A stretch of 50,129 nucleotides of DNA from JAOUFP01 sp947085825 (GCA_947085825.1 CAMTXX010000051.1:1-50129), one strand, 5' to 3'; counted from the stretch's first letter, positions 25,133 to 32,976 are shown. The notes: generated by a model from the letters alone, not told the origin. Numbers and translations: made by a program.

Positions 25133-26377
25133 ATGTATATAGCAAGGAAACTTGAAACAACTCTTCTGCAATACATGGAAAAGCGGGAAATACTGGCTGT
25201 AATCGGCCCGCGTCAAAGCGGTAAGACCACGCTGCTTCAAAAGATTCAGTCGAATCTGAAAGACTCCGTTTTTTTGAGTTTTGAGGACAGGGACGAACTG
25301 GAGCTTTTCGAACTGGATATAAAAGGCTTTGCGGCCAGGCACTTTCACCGCAAGTACATTTTTATCGATGAGTTTCAGTATGCCAAAAGCGGCGGGAAAA
25401 ATCTGAAATACCTTTATGATGCACACGGAGAAAACAAGATTATTATTTCTGGTTCATCCGCCGTAGATCTCACGATTCATGCGGTAAAGTTTCTGGTGGG
25501 CAGGGTTTTTGTGTTTCACCTTTATCCGCTGGACTTTGAGGAATATCTCAGTTTCAAAGACGGGGTGCTTTGCAACCTTTATAAGAAGATTAAGAAAGCC
25601 GTTGATCTCCGATCAGGCAGATTCTCTGTCCCTGATATATCCCTGCCTTTGCTGAAACAGGTTAACCGTCTGCTGGAAGAGTTTATCCTTTGGGGCGGAT
25701 ATCCGAGGGTTGTCAGCGCCGGATCGGAAGAAGAAAAAAGGCTGGTTTTAAGGAATATTTACAATACATATTTTCTTAGGGACATACGCGATACGCTCGG
25801 ACTGACCGATGACTTTAAATTGTCGAGACTTATCAAGGCACTGTCGCTGCAGACAGGCCAATTGATAGAATACAATGAACTCTGCAGACTGTCGGGCTAT
25901 GACCATGTTACACTGAAAAGACATCTCAATATACTTGAGAAAACATTTATCTGCAGAATGATTAAACCATTTTTTCAGAACAAGAGAAGTGAGCTCACAA
26001 AAAATCCCAAGATCTATTTTTATGACACCGGTTTGCGAAACCATGTTATCGACAATTTTCAGGGCATGGAAAACAGGCTTGATAAGGGGTTTCTTTATGA
26101 GAATTATGTTTTTGTTCAATTGCTAAAATATGACATTCCGGCGGGTTTCTGGAGGACAAAAGCAAAGGCTGAAGTGGATTTTGTCATTGAAATTTCGGAC
26201 CGGATATTGCCGATAGAGGTGAAAAGCGGTATCAGCAGGCCGCTGATAGGCAGGGCGCTGTATTCGTTTATAGAAGCATATAAACCGGGTTTTACCTTAG
26301 TGCTCAATTCCGACCTTATTAAACATACTCAAGAAAGAGGCGCAGATGTATATTTTTTGCCTCACTGGGCTATATAG
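25133..26377 (+). CDS. AAA ATPase with DUF4143 domain, copy 1
   Basis: Member of the prokaryotic AAA/DUF4143 ATPase family, widespread in accessory regions and of unknown function. Walker A is GPRQSGKT at residues 25-32, Walker B is YIFIDEFQY, and the sensor-like IISGSSAVDL follows. The DUF4143 part includes LWGGYPRVV, YNTYFLRDIRDTLGL and the C-terminal nuclease-like strand pattern AEVDFVIEISDRILPIEVKS, which resembles a PD-(D/E)xK core (D...E.K). The start at 25133 is chosen because a promoter sits just upstream; an earlier TTG at 25094 would lie within the -35 box. The stop codon TAG is part of the 8-bp target duplication of a MITE. Paralogues lie at 27750 and 46051. Confidence 0.88.
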   Translation: MYIARKLETTLLQYMEKREILAVIGPRQSGKTTLLQKIQSNLKDSVFLSFEDRDELELFELDIKGFAARHFHRKYIFIDEFQYAKSGGKNLKYLYDAHGENKIIISGSSAVDLTIHAVKFLVGRVFVFHLYPLDFEEYLSFKDGVLCNLYKKIKKAVDLRSGRFSVPDISLPLLKQVNRLLEEFILWGGYPRVVSAGSEEEKRLVLRNIYNTYFLRDIRDTLGLTDDFKLSRLIKALSLQTGQLIEYNELCRLSGYDHVTLKRHLNILEKTFICRMIKPFFQNKRSELTKNPKIYFYDTGLRNHVIDNFQGMENRLDKGFLYENYVFVQLLKYDIPAGFWRTKAKAEVDFVIEISDRILPIEVKSGISRPLIGRALYSFIEAYKPGFTLVLNSDLIKHTQERGADVYFLPHWAI

Positions 26378-26528
26378 AGTCTGTGTATAAAGTAAATATT
26401 TGTCATCCTCCGGCTTGACCCGTCCCGAAAGCTTTCGGGACAGAACATATTGAAAACACTGGATTCCCGCCTTCGCGAGAATGACGGCCAAAAACAAAAA
26501 TGGCAGTTTATAAACAGACACTATATAG
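26370..26528. mobile_element. MITE-like element with 8-bp target duplication
   Basis: A 143-bp unit (26378-26520) has 16-bp terminal inverted repeats with three mismatches, AGTCTGTGTATAAAGT at 26378-26393 and AGTTTATAAACAGACA at 26505-26520. It is flanked exactly by CTATATAG at 26370-26377 and 26521-26528. It has no coding capacity. Inside it lie the palindrome TCCCGAAAGCTTTCGGGA (26423-26440) and a GTCATCCTC/GAGAATGAC pair. The left target duplication supplies the stop codon of the ATPase gene. Confidence 0.75.
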
Positions 26529-26567
26529 ATGAAATCTGGTTGCTAAATTTAGAAATGGACAAAAAAA

Positions 26568-26732
26568 ATGATAAATGCTATTGAGAGGGTTGTCCGAGCA
26601 AACAATCTTTTATCAATAATAATCCGTTCGGATTACTGCAAAGACGGCATTGAGTTTTTCACACCGAATGATATCTCCCAGCAGCTTGCGTACATGAACC
26701 GTCCTGAAATAATTTCGCAGAAATTAAAATAA
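26568..26732 (+). pseudogene. Remnant of a sugar-locus cupin-like gene, copy 2
   Basis: A 54-codon frame starting MINAIERVVRANNLLSIIIR and continuing KDGIEFFTPNDISQQLAYMN, then a stop soon after. It is the N-terminal part of the same gene as the remnant at 25011-25097; both break off shortly after the SQQL motif. The missing part would carry the cupin barrel. It has no good ribosome binding site. A short functional peptide is unlikely. Confidence 0.55.
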
Positions 26733-26743
26733 ATCACATGTTA

Positions 26744-26774
26744 TGGACTATATCAATGACTATATGTTATAGTC
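26744..26774 (+). promoter_or_regulatory. Promoter and 17-bp operator palindrome of the Phd/PIN operon
   Basis: The perfect palindrome GACTATATGTTATAGTC occupies 26758-26774 and overlaps a -10 candidate TATAGT (26768-26773). An extra half-site GGACTATA lies at 26745-26752. The half-site GACTATA is shared with the TA promoter at 5863-5875. Confidence 0.6.
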
Positions 26775-26811
26775 TATTAAGATAGGCATAAGGCAGTTAA
26801 AGGAGAGGCAA

Positions 26812-27078
26812 ATGCATAAGACTATATCGGTGGCAGAGGGGAAAAGAGACTTTTCAGGCATTTTGAAAGAGGCTGAAAGCAAGAAGGAAGATGTCATTGT
26901 AACAAGGCGCGGTCAGCCTGTTTGTGTAATTATGCCCTATGAAGAATATCAGAGTATTAAAAGAATACGGAGCTATATGCGGATGGTGGAGATTTCAAAG
27001 GGAATGAAAGGGAAGAAGGTGAAGGTTTCGGGCCTGATGGAGGAGTCAAGGAAGCAGCTTGAAGAGAGAGCTTTGTGA
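26812..27078 (+). CDS. Phd/YefM-family antitoxin
   Basis: 88-residue antitoxin. The N-terminal ISVAEGKRDFSGILKEAE and the strand EDVIVTRRGQPVCVIMPYEEYQSI are typical of the Phd/YefM fold; the C-terminal half is basic and would bind the toxin. AAAGGAGAGG precedes the ATG. The stop overlaps the toxin start by four bases (GTGA). Autorepression through the 17-bp palindrome upstream is likely. Confidence 0.9.
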   Translation: MHKTISVAEGKRDFSGILKEAESKKEDVIVTRRGQPVCVIMPYEEYQSIKRIRSYMRMVEISKGMKGKKVKVSGLMEESRKQLEERAL

Positions 27079-27518
27079 ATATTGTAATTGATGCAGGAGT
27101 TATCCTTAAGGGATATTTTGCCGATGAAGCCGGGCATGAATATGCTCAGCTTATTATCAAGGAGTACGCTGAAGGTCTTGTCGAACTCCATGCCCCGCAT
27201 CTCATAATGTATGAGCTTGTCAATGCGCTTGTTGTCGCAGGGAACCGCAAGCGGCTTGGGAATGAACAAATAAATGAAATCATTGCGGAAATAAAGGAAA
27301 TAGAGATTAATCTGATAACTACAGGGGACATTCAGAGGCTTTTTGATATCTCCCTGAAATACGGCCGTTCTGCTTATGATGCCGCTTATATTTTACTTGC
27401 GGAATCGCTTAATATGAAAATGGTGACCGCAGATGCCAAGCTCTATAATGCGGTTAAAGGCAAGATTCCGGAGGTTATCTGGATTGAGGATTACAGAAAA
27501 CTTAAGCAGCGGATTTGA
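27075..27518 (+). CDS. PIN-domain toxin (VapC-like RNase)
   Basis: Putative metal-dependent ribonuclease toxin of 147 residues. The PIN acidic residues are visible: D6 in IVIDAGVIL, the central glutamate in LIMYELVNAL, and the pair in GRSAYDAAYILLAE and VTADAKLY. It starts with GTG overlapping the antitoxin stop. Pairing of PIN toxins with Phd-type antitoxins is well known. It probably cleaves a tRNA or rRNA, but the target is not readable. Confidence 0.9.
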   Translation: MNIVIDAGVILKGYFADEAGHEYAQLIIKEYAEGLVELHAPHLIMYELVNALVVAGNRKRLGNEQINEIIAEIKEIEINLITTGDIQRLFDISLKYGRSAYDAAYILLAESLNMKMVTADAKLYNAVKGKIPEVIWIEDYRKLKQRI

Positions 27519-27591
27519 TTATTTTCAAAATATAGAGAGTGAAAACACAGCCAAAAGTAGGCGCTCTCAAGCGAGAATTATTTGAAAATAA
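27519..27591. repeat. Hairpin after the Phd/PIN module
   Basis: Perfect 11-bp arms TTATTTTCAAA (27519-27529) and TTTGAAAATAA (27581-27591) begin right at the toxin stop codon. The loop carries the 20-base segment (27546-27565) that also occurs in inverse orientation at 6592-6611. It could serve as a terminator. Confidence 0.6.
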
Positions 27592-27679
27592 AAAGTTTTT
27601 AAACTAAAAATTATCTCTGTGAACTCTGTGGTTTTATTTAACTGTATTTTTTGGGTTGATGGTTGAAAGGCGTATGCCC

Positions 27680-27726
27680 ACTTATATTGCATTGCAGTTG
27701 CAATATAAGTTGCTAAACATTACAAT
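27680..27726 (+). promoter_or_regulatory. Operator-like inverted repeat and promoter of the second DUF4143 ATPase
   Basis: Arms ACTTATATTGCA (27680-27691) and TGCAATATAAGT (27699-27710) form a perfect 12-bp inverted repeat with a 7-base loop. TTGCAA (27698-27703) and TACAAT (27721-27726), 17 bp apart, are promoter candidates, the first lying in the right arm. Confidence 0.5.
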
Positions 27727-27749
27727 AGTAATGAATTATAGCAGGACAA

Positions 27750-29045
27750 ATGGAAAAAGATAAAGTAAGAGAGTTGCTGATAGAACACAAAGAAAGATTC
27801 CTTTCAAGGCAGGGGCTTGTTAATAGAGAAGTTCAAAAGAATATTGAAAGGTATTTAAATCAGAAGGAGGTCGTTTTAATTACAGGCATAAGGCGGGGCG
27901 GCAAGTCATCCCTCATGAGGCTGCTCTGTGATGATATCATTAAAAAATTCGATGTTCCTGTGTCTAGTCTTCTTTATCTGAACTTTGAAGATGAAAGGTT
28001 TGTCGGCTTTACCGTGGGGGATTTTGAGCTTCTCTATGAGATATTTCTGGAGATAGAAGCGCCAAAGGGGAGAAAATACTTTTTTTTAGATGAGATACAG
28101 AATATAAAAGGGTGGGAAAAGTGGGTAAACAGGCTTTACGAATTTGAAGATATAAAGATTTTTGTCACAGGTTCAAATGCAGCAATGCTGAGTTCTGAAG
28201 TCTCTACCGCCCTTACCGGAAGGAACCGGCAAATAGTGAACTGGCCGTTTTCTTTTCGTGAATTCTTAGTCTTCAAGGGTTTCAATGCAGATGACAAAGC
28301 ATATTATGACAGGGAAAGAAGGGCGGAAACAAAGAGATTGATGAAGCAATATGTTGAACTTGGAGGTTTTCCGGAAGTCCTGAAGATTAATGATACGACT
28401 CTGCTGGAACAATATTTCAGAGACATCCTCTATCGTGACGTAATTGCCCGGCATTCCTTAAGAAATGTCAAAGAGATTAAAGAATTGGCATTGTTCCTCG
28501 CTTCGAACCTGGGGACAATCCAGAGTTACAAGAATATCAGGAATCTCATTGGAGTAAAAAGCCTTAGCACTGTCAAAAATTATCTGGAAGCGCTCGATGA
28601 CGTATTTCTCTTTTTTTCTGTGGATATGTTCGACTATTCTGTTAAACGGCAGATATATAATCCGTCCAAAATCTATTGTATAGATACGGCTTTGATCAGC
28701 GCTATAAGCTTTGCTTTTTCCCGTAATGTTGGCCATATGTATGAAAATCTGGTATTTTTGGAATTAATGAGAAGAAACGAGGAGGTCTTTTACTGGAAGT
28801 CGAAAAAAGGTGGAGAGGTCGATTTTATCGTGAAAAGGGGTATTAAAGTCGACAAGGCGATTCAGGTTACCCTTTCATTATCGGACAAAAAAGTAAAAAA
28901 CAGAGAGATTCAGGCATTAATCGAGGCACAGGAAGAATTAAGCCCTGAACAGCTCATTATTCTAACTGAAGACGAGGAAGGAACAGAGTCGGTTAACGGG
29001 CTTGAAATCACTATTCTACCTTTATATAAATGGTTTCTCTTATGA
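27750..29045 (+). CDS. AAA ATPase with DUF4143 domain, copy 2
   Basis: 431-residue relative of the ATPase at 25133. Walker A is GIRRGGKS at residues 46-53, Walker B YFFLDEIQNI, sensor-like FVTGSNAAML; DUF4143 features include LGGFPEVL, YFRDILYRDVIARHSL and the C-terminal GGEVDFIVKRGIKVDKAIQV, a PD-(D/E)xK-like core. The helix-turn-helix-like region around SYKNIRNLIGVKSLSTVKNYLEAL sits between them. A weak AGGA precedes the ATG. The family's role is unknown; repeated presence next to TA modules suggests a defence or stability function, which is inference. Its 3' end abuts a partial wzt copy. Confidence 0.88.
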   Translation: MEKDKVRELLIEHKERFLSRQGLVNREVQKNIERYLNQKEVVLITGIRRGGKSSLMRLLCDDIIKKFDVPVSSLLYLNFEDERFVGFTVGDFELLYEIFLEIEAPKGRKYFFLDEIQNIKGWEKWVNRLYEFEDIKIFVTGSNAAMLSSEVSTALTGRNRQIVNWPFSFREFLVFKGFNADDKAYYDRERRAETKRLMKQYVELGGFPEVLKINDTTLLEQYFRDILYRDVIARHSLRNVKEIKELALFLASNLGTIQSYKNIRNLIGVKSLSTVKNYLEALDDVFLFFSVDMFDYSVKRQIYNPSKIYCIDTALISAISFAFSRNVGHMYENLVFLELMRRNEEVFYWKSKKGGEVDFIVKRGIKVDKAIQVTLSLSDKKVKNREIQALIEAQEELSPEQLIILTEDEEGTESVNGLEITILPLYKWFLL

Positions 29046-29132
29046 ATTCACTCATATGGCGAACCCTATTAACCCAAAAAATGCAGACATTGCTCAAAAA
29101 TTTGACCACATCAACAGTTCAACACGCAATAT

Positions 29133-29376
29133 GGCGGTTTCAGCAGAATGGTTCAGCGTGGGGTTGTCCAGCCGGTGAAACGACTTTTTTCCAATTCAAC
29201 AATTCAACAATCCGCCGATTCAACAAAAGAAGACTTCCGGGCCTTAAAAGACGTTTCCTTTGAGGTGAAACAGGGCGAAAGCGTCGGCATCATCGGCCGT
29301 AACGGCACCGGAAAATCCACACTGCTCAAAATCCTCAGCCGCATAACCGAGCCGACATCGGGACGGGTGAGTATAA
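29133..29376 (+). pseudogene. wzt fragment A (linker to post-Walker A)
   Basis: From GGCGGTTTCAGCAGAATGG onward this segment matches the full wzt gene (33775-34017) almost base for base: the linker SNSTIQQSADST, then RALKDVSFEVKQGESVGIIG and the Walker A GRNGTGKST, ending at SGRVSI. It then jumps to an unrelated gene. The N-terminal 35 residues and everything after Walker A are absent, so it is inactive. Differences such as GTGKST for GSGKST and CGACTTTTTTCC for CGGCTTCTTTCC show it is not a very recent copy; the latter change is shared with fragment B. Confidence 0.85.
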
Positions 29377-29377
29377 T

Positions 29378-29809
29378 ATGAGCGATATAGTGAAAATTGA
29401 GAATTTAAAAGAGTTCATCATCGAGATAAGAGGGCAAAGCGTTTTGCTTGATAGCGATGTAGCTCAAATCTATGGGGTTGAGACAAGAGATATAAATAAA
29501 GCTGTTACGAATAATCCTGATAAGTTTCCTGCCGGATATATCATAGAACTTTCAAAATCTGAAAAAAATGAACTGGTGGAAAATTTCCACCGGTTCGATA
29601 AGCTCAAGCACTCTGCGGTAAATCCCAAAGCTTTTGCCGAAAAAGGCTTGTATATGCTTGCTACAATACTTAAAAGCCCACAAGCAACCCAGGCGACCAT
29701 ATCTATAGTTGAGACTTTCTCAAAAATCAGAGAGCTGTCGAGAAGCATTAAAAAGCTGTCAACAGTTCAAGATAAAGCCGATCAAGAATCGCTCATGCAA
29801 AAAAGTTGA
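29378..29809 (+). CDS. ORF6N-domain protein (KilA-N-like), C-terminally short
   Basis: Phage antirepressor-type DNA-binding protein. The ORF6N domain fills the first 100 residues: IIEIRGQSVLLDSDVAQIYG, VETRDINKAVTNNPDKFPAGY and NPKAFAEKGLYMLATILKS. The family usually continues after LMQKS with about 45 more residues; here a stop follows LMQKS directly, so the end is lost. It starts right after wzt fragment A. It may still bind DNA. It lies two bases before the AlbA_2 protein, a common pairing in accessory regions. Confidence 0.8.
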   Translation: MSDIVKIENLKEFIIEIRGQSVLLDSDVAQIYGVETRDINKAVTNNPDKFPAGYIIELSKSEKNELVENFHRFDKLKHSAVNPKAFAEKGLYMLATILKSPQATQATISIVETFSKIRELSRSIKKLSTVQDKADQESLMQKS

Positions 29810-29811
29810 AC

Positions 29812-31173
29812 ATGAAATTTAAGGAATCTGAGACGCTGGAACTTAAAAAATCAACCTCTGAGCTAAAAGAGGCGATTATATCCATAGCGGCAATGCTTAA
29901 CAAGCATCAGCAGTGCGAATTATACTTCGGCATAAAAAACAACGGCGCCGTGATTGGGCAGGGTGTGACCGAAAAAACGATACGTGATGTTTCCAGAGCC
30001 GTAGCCGATAACATAGAGCCGAGGATTTATCCCATGATAAGTCAAATTGATATGGAAGAAAAAACATGTATCAGGGTACAGTGTCATGGAAAGGAAGTTC
30101 CATATTTCGCATACGGCAAGGCCTATATCAGAGTAGCCGATGAAGACAGACAGCTAAGTGCTAAAGAATTGGAAGGTCTGTTTATCAAAAAGAATAGAGA
30201 TAAGCTGCGATGGGACATGGACATATGCAGGGATGCCGGCTTTGCTGACATTAGTTCGAAAAAGCTAAAAACCTTCCTGACCTTATCGGGGTTGAAATAC
30301 GACACGCTTGAAAATTCCCTTGAAAAATTAAAACTCGTGGTTGACGGCAAGCTGCGCAATGCGGCGGTGATGCTGTTTGCCAGGAAACCACAGGCTTTTT
30401 TCCCGAATGTAAAACTAAGATGCGCGGTCTTTGGCACAAAGGATACATCCTTTACCATTGATATGAAGGACTTTGAGGGGGATCTCTTCTTTCTGATAGA
30501 GCGGGCTGAAGAATATATCCTGAAAAATATCCATATCGGGATGCGCTTGGAGGGTTTGCGGAGAATAGATGTCCCTGAGATCGACAAGGCAGCATTGAGG
30601 GAGGGAATCATCAATGCCTTCTGCCACAGGGATTATCGCGAATATGACTCAGTCAATATCGCTGTCTTTAAAGATCGTGTGGAGGTAAGAAGTCCGGGAT
30701 TGCTATATGGCGGCCTGACCATAGACGCCATCAGGAAAAAGATGGTATCCGAAAGAAGAAACGAACTGATAGCGGAACTGTTCCACCGGATTCATTTCAT
30801 CGAGAAATGGGGCAGGGGTATAAGCCTGATACTTTTCAGAGAGCCGGATACGGATTTCAGCGAAGTGGGCACACATTTCATTGTTACCTTCAGACGGAAG
30901 CATTTTAAAGAGGAAGACATTGCTCCACAGGAGACCGAGAGGGAAACGGCTGAAGGTAAAACTACCCAGAAAACTACCCAGAAAACTACCCAGAAAATTT
31001 TAGATGAGATTAAAGAAAATGCTAAAATAACAAGGAAAGAACTGGCTTTTAAAATAGGTATCGGCGAAGACGGTATAAAATTCCACTTAACAAATCTTAG
31101 AAAAAAAGGCCTCCTCAAAAGAATCGGCCCGGATAAGGGCGGGTACTGGGAGATTTCAGGAAGGTTGTATTAA
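29812..31173 (+). CDS. AlbA_2/HATPase-type DNA-binding regulator
   Basis: Putative transcriptional regulator of 453 residues. The N-terminal AlbA_2 (Schlafen AAA_4-like) domain shows ETLELKKSTSELKEAIISIA and YFGIKNNGAVIGQGV; the centre has the HATPase-like LREGIINAFCHRDY and RVEVRSPGLLYGGLT; a short TTQK triplet repeat near residue 390 leads to a C-terminal winged helix ending in RIGPDKGGYWEISGRLY. ATG 29812 is used because the family begins KFKESETLEL. A decayed relative of its last 80 residues lies at 39895-40140. Function in vivo is unknown. Confidence 0.82.
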   Translation: MKFKESETLELKKSTSELKEAIISIAAMLNKHQQCELYFGIKNNGAVIGQGVTEKTIRDVSRAVADNIEPRIYPMISQIDMEEKTCIRVQCHGKEVPYFAYGKAYIRVADEDRQLSAKELEGLFIKKNRDKLRWDMDICRDAGFADISSKKLKTFLTLSGLKYDTLENSLEKLKLVVDGKLRNAAVMLFARKPQAFFPNVKLRCAVFGTKDTSFTIDMKDFEGDLFFLIERAEEYILKNIHIGMRLEGLRRIDVPEIDKAALREGIINAFCHRDYREYDSVNIAVFKDRVEVRSPGLLYGGLTIDAIRKKMVSERRNELIAELFHRIHFIEKWGRGISLILFREPDTDFSEVGTHFIVTFRRKHFKEEDIAPQETERETAEGKTTQKTTQKTTQKILDEIKENAKITRKELAFKIGIGEDGIKFHLTNLRKKGLLKRIGPDKGGYWEISGRLY

Positions 31174-31236
31174 TACGGTCATTAGTAATTGAGTAATTGA
31201 GTGGCAGGGATATGGCTAAGAAGGAGAGAAAACAAT

Positions 31237-31533
31237 ATGGAAAAAAGTAAGACTGAAAAGATGCCCCATTTCAGGTCTCTTGACAAACTTGTAAAGTTCT
31301 TTGATTCACACGATATGGGCGATTACTGGGAAGGAATGCCTGAAGCGCAGTTTGACGTTGATATCAAGAAAAGGATTCATCTCTTTTCCCTTGATGCTGA
31401 GCTTGAAAGCAAATTAACAAAAATTGCCAAATCGAAACATGTTTCTTCCGAACGACTTATCAACATATGGTTGCAAGAGAAGCTTCAACAACAGGTGAAG
31501 AAGCTCAAGGAAGCTCAACCATCAGCATTATGA
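31237..31533 (+). CDS. CopG-family antitoxin, apparently orphan
   Basis: 98-residue protein of the CopG antitoxin type: FRSLDKLVKFFDSHDMGDYW near the N-terminus is the family signature, and a ribbon-helix-helix-like region with SLDAELESKLTKIAKSKHV follows. AAGGAGAG precedes ATG 31237 by eight bases. Such antitoxins normally sit next to a BrnT- or RelE-like toxin; none is adjacent here, the downstream genes being a separate DUF433/DUF5615 pair. It may be a relic or act on another module. Confidence 0.8.
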   Translation: MEKSKTEKMPHFRSLDKLVKFFDSHDMGDYWEGMPEAQFDVDIKKRIHLFSLDAELESKLTKIAKSKHVSSERLINIWLQEKLQQQVKKLKEAQPSAL

Positions 31534-31574
31534 TAAAATAATAAGGCAGAAACATAGCGAGGAGGTTAAACATT

Positions 31575-31877
31575 ATGCCCGTCATTGAAAAAGAACGAAA
31601 AATCAGGCATTCCTGCATAGAAAGGAAGAAAGGAGTTTGTGGAGGGGAACCGGTAATCGTCGGGACAAGGATAAGCGTTAGTCTTATCGCCGAGATGGAA
31701 AAATCGGGCTATACCGCAGACGAGATGGTGGCGATGTATCCACACATAACGCATTCGCAGGTTTATGACGCCCTTTCTTATTATTATCACCATAGAGATG
31801 AGATCGACAGAATGATCGAAGAAAATAAAGAAGACTATTGGATAGAGAAAACCAAGGGTGAGGGTTGGAGAAAATAA
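31575..31877 (+). CDS. DUF433 antitoxin-like protein
   Basis: 100-residue DUF433 protein, a family with a helix-turn-helix that pairs with PIN-like DUF5615 proteins as presumed toxin-antitoxin modules. GVCGGEPVIVGTRISVSLIA and YTADEMVAMYPHITHSQVYDALSYYYHH are the family motifs. GAGGAGG lies upstream of the ATG. The gene overlaps the next by 13 bases. Confidence 0.88.
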   Translation: MPVIEKERKIRHSCIERKKGVCGGEPVIVGTRISVSLIAEMEKSGYTADEMVAMYPHITHSQVYDALSYYYHHRDEIDRMIEENKEDYWIEKTKGEGWRK

Positions 31878-32218
31878 AGCTCTATATAGATGAAGACCTG
31901 ACAGACCGATTAGCAGTTGCTTTGAGAAGCAGGGGATATGATGTAATCAGCGCTCATGAAGTCAATATGAGGGGCAGGACGGATAAGGAACAGTTGGAAT
32001 TCGCAGCAAAGAATAATAGGATTATTTTGACGCGGAATATCAAGCACTTCGTTGCCCTTCAAAGAGAATATTACAAGCATGGATTATTGCACAAAGGGAT
32101 TGTTGTCACAGATTATCTTCCCTTAAAGGAATTAATAAGGAGAGTAACAAGATTCCTGAACAAGAAAAGGATGGCTGAGATGAGAAACTGTATAGACTGG
32201 CTTCAGAACTACAAATAG
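31865..32218 (+). CDS. DUF5615 PIN-like toxin
   Basis: 117-residue PIN-like protein presumed to be an RNase toxin partnered by the DUF433 gene. The opening KLYIDEDLTDRLAVALRSRGYDV and later RIILTRNIKHFV match the Mut7-C/DUF5615 pattern with acidic residues D9 and D11. Translation starts at TTG 31865 inside the end of DUF433, implying coupling. Toxicity has not been shown for most members. Confidence 0.87.
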   Translation: MEKIKLYIDEDLTDRLAVALRSRGYDVISAHEVNMRGRTDKEQLEFAAKNNRIILTRNIKHFVALQREYYKHGLLHKGIVVTDYLPLKELIRRVTRFLNKKRMAEMRNCIDWLQNYK

Positions 32219-32474
32219 TTAAGGCGTCTCCTGTTTCTCCGCAGTATCTCCATGAATCGAATGAATTTCACAATTATCAAGAAGCAAGACATCACGACCG
32301 TCCGGTGCTTTACGACATGACCTCTCCCATCGAAATTAGCGGCAGAACTGAGTTTTATAAGTCCCGCGGAAAATGCCAGGTTGAGGGAAAAGCTGCACGA
32401 AATCTCAAACAAATTAAATGCCTTACATAAGTCGCAATTGAACAATTTAACAGTTTAACGTTTAAACAAACAAT

Positions 32475-32660
32475 ATGACTGTCATTAAAGTAGATAATTC
32501 AGGCAAAAAATACATCCTCAGCCATAAGAGGCAGGAGCCTTACACGGCCCTGCGCGACATCATCGCCGGCGGTTTCAGCAGAATGGTTCAGCGTGGGGTT
32601 GTCCAGCCGGTGAAACGACTTTTTTCCAATTCAACAATTCAACAAGCTGCCAATTCAACT
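32475..32660 (+). pseudogene. wzt fragment B (start codon to linker)
   Basis: Begins MTVIKVDNSGKKYILSHK and runs through RMVQRGVVQPVKRLFSNST into the linker, matching residues 3-60 of the full Wzt. It then joins unrelated sequence within the AATTCAACAATTCAACAA linker repeat. The ATPase core is missing. Upstream, 32219-32474 contains no recognised gene. Where it overlaps fragment A the two are closer to each other than to the intact gene. Confidence 0.85.
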
Positions 32661-32665
32661 CCCGC

Positions 32666-32976
32666 TATGAAAACGATGAGATAGAGGAAACACTTGATTT
32701 CGATGAATGGGTCGGTGAGTTTAGAATGCGGAAGCGGTTTAAAGAGAAGATCGAGACGCTGAAGGATGTCCGGTTTGCGAATTGAGGACTATTTCCATAA
32801 GGTTGAGAAAATAATCGAAAAATGCCCCTTTATTCAATCCGAAGTTGAAACGCAACTTAATTATAGCTGAAAAACTTAGATATATCGGTCAGAACGAAAG
32901 CCTTTTTGAACGGCTATCCTCTTTTAAGCAAATGATTCTCGGACTTATTAAATACTTAAAGGGAAAGGCGAGATGA
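32666..32976 (+). pseudogene. Mosaic of short gene remnants
   Basis: Three fragments abut. 32666-32785 encodes a C-terminal tail with DFDEWVGEFRMRKRFKEKIE and a stop. A TTG at 32775 overlapping that stop opens LRIEDYFHKVEKII, which resembles the start of TumE-like (DUF6516) toxins, but ends at a stop after 32 codons. 32857-32976 encodes another C-terminal-looking tail, ESLFERLSSFKQMILGLIKY, which I do not recognise. None is a complete gene. Confidence 0.4.

Noticed and set aside
29056..29132. Short frame starting MANPINPKNADIAQKFDH directly before wzt fragment A.
   Set aside because: No family recognised and it runs out of frame into the wzt fragment; may be a remnant but cannot be supported.
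29378..29410. The ORF6N protein begins MSDIVKIENLK, similar to the Wzt start MSDTVIKVDNLSK, suggesting a fusion of a wzt start to an ORF6N body.
   Set aside because: ORF6N proteins commonly begin with a similar strand before the RGQ motif, and the codons differ, so the likeness is probably chance.
32209..32445. 78-codon minus-strand frame after the DUF5615 gene.
   Set aside because: Odd composition, no ribosome binding site and no family match.
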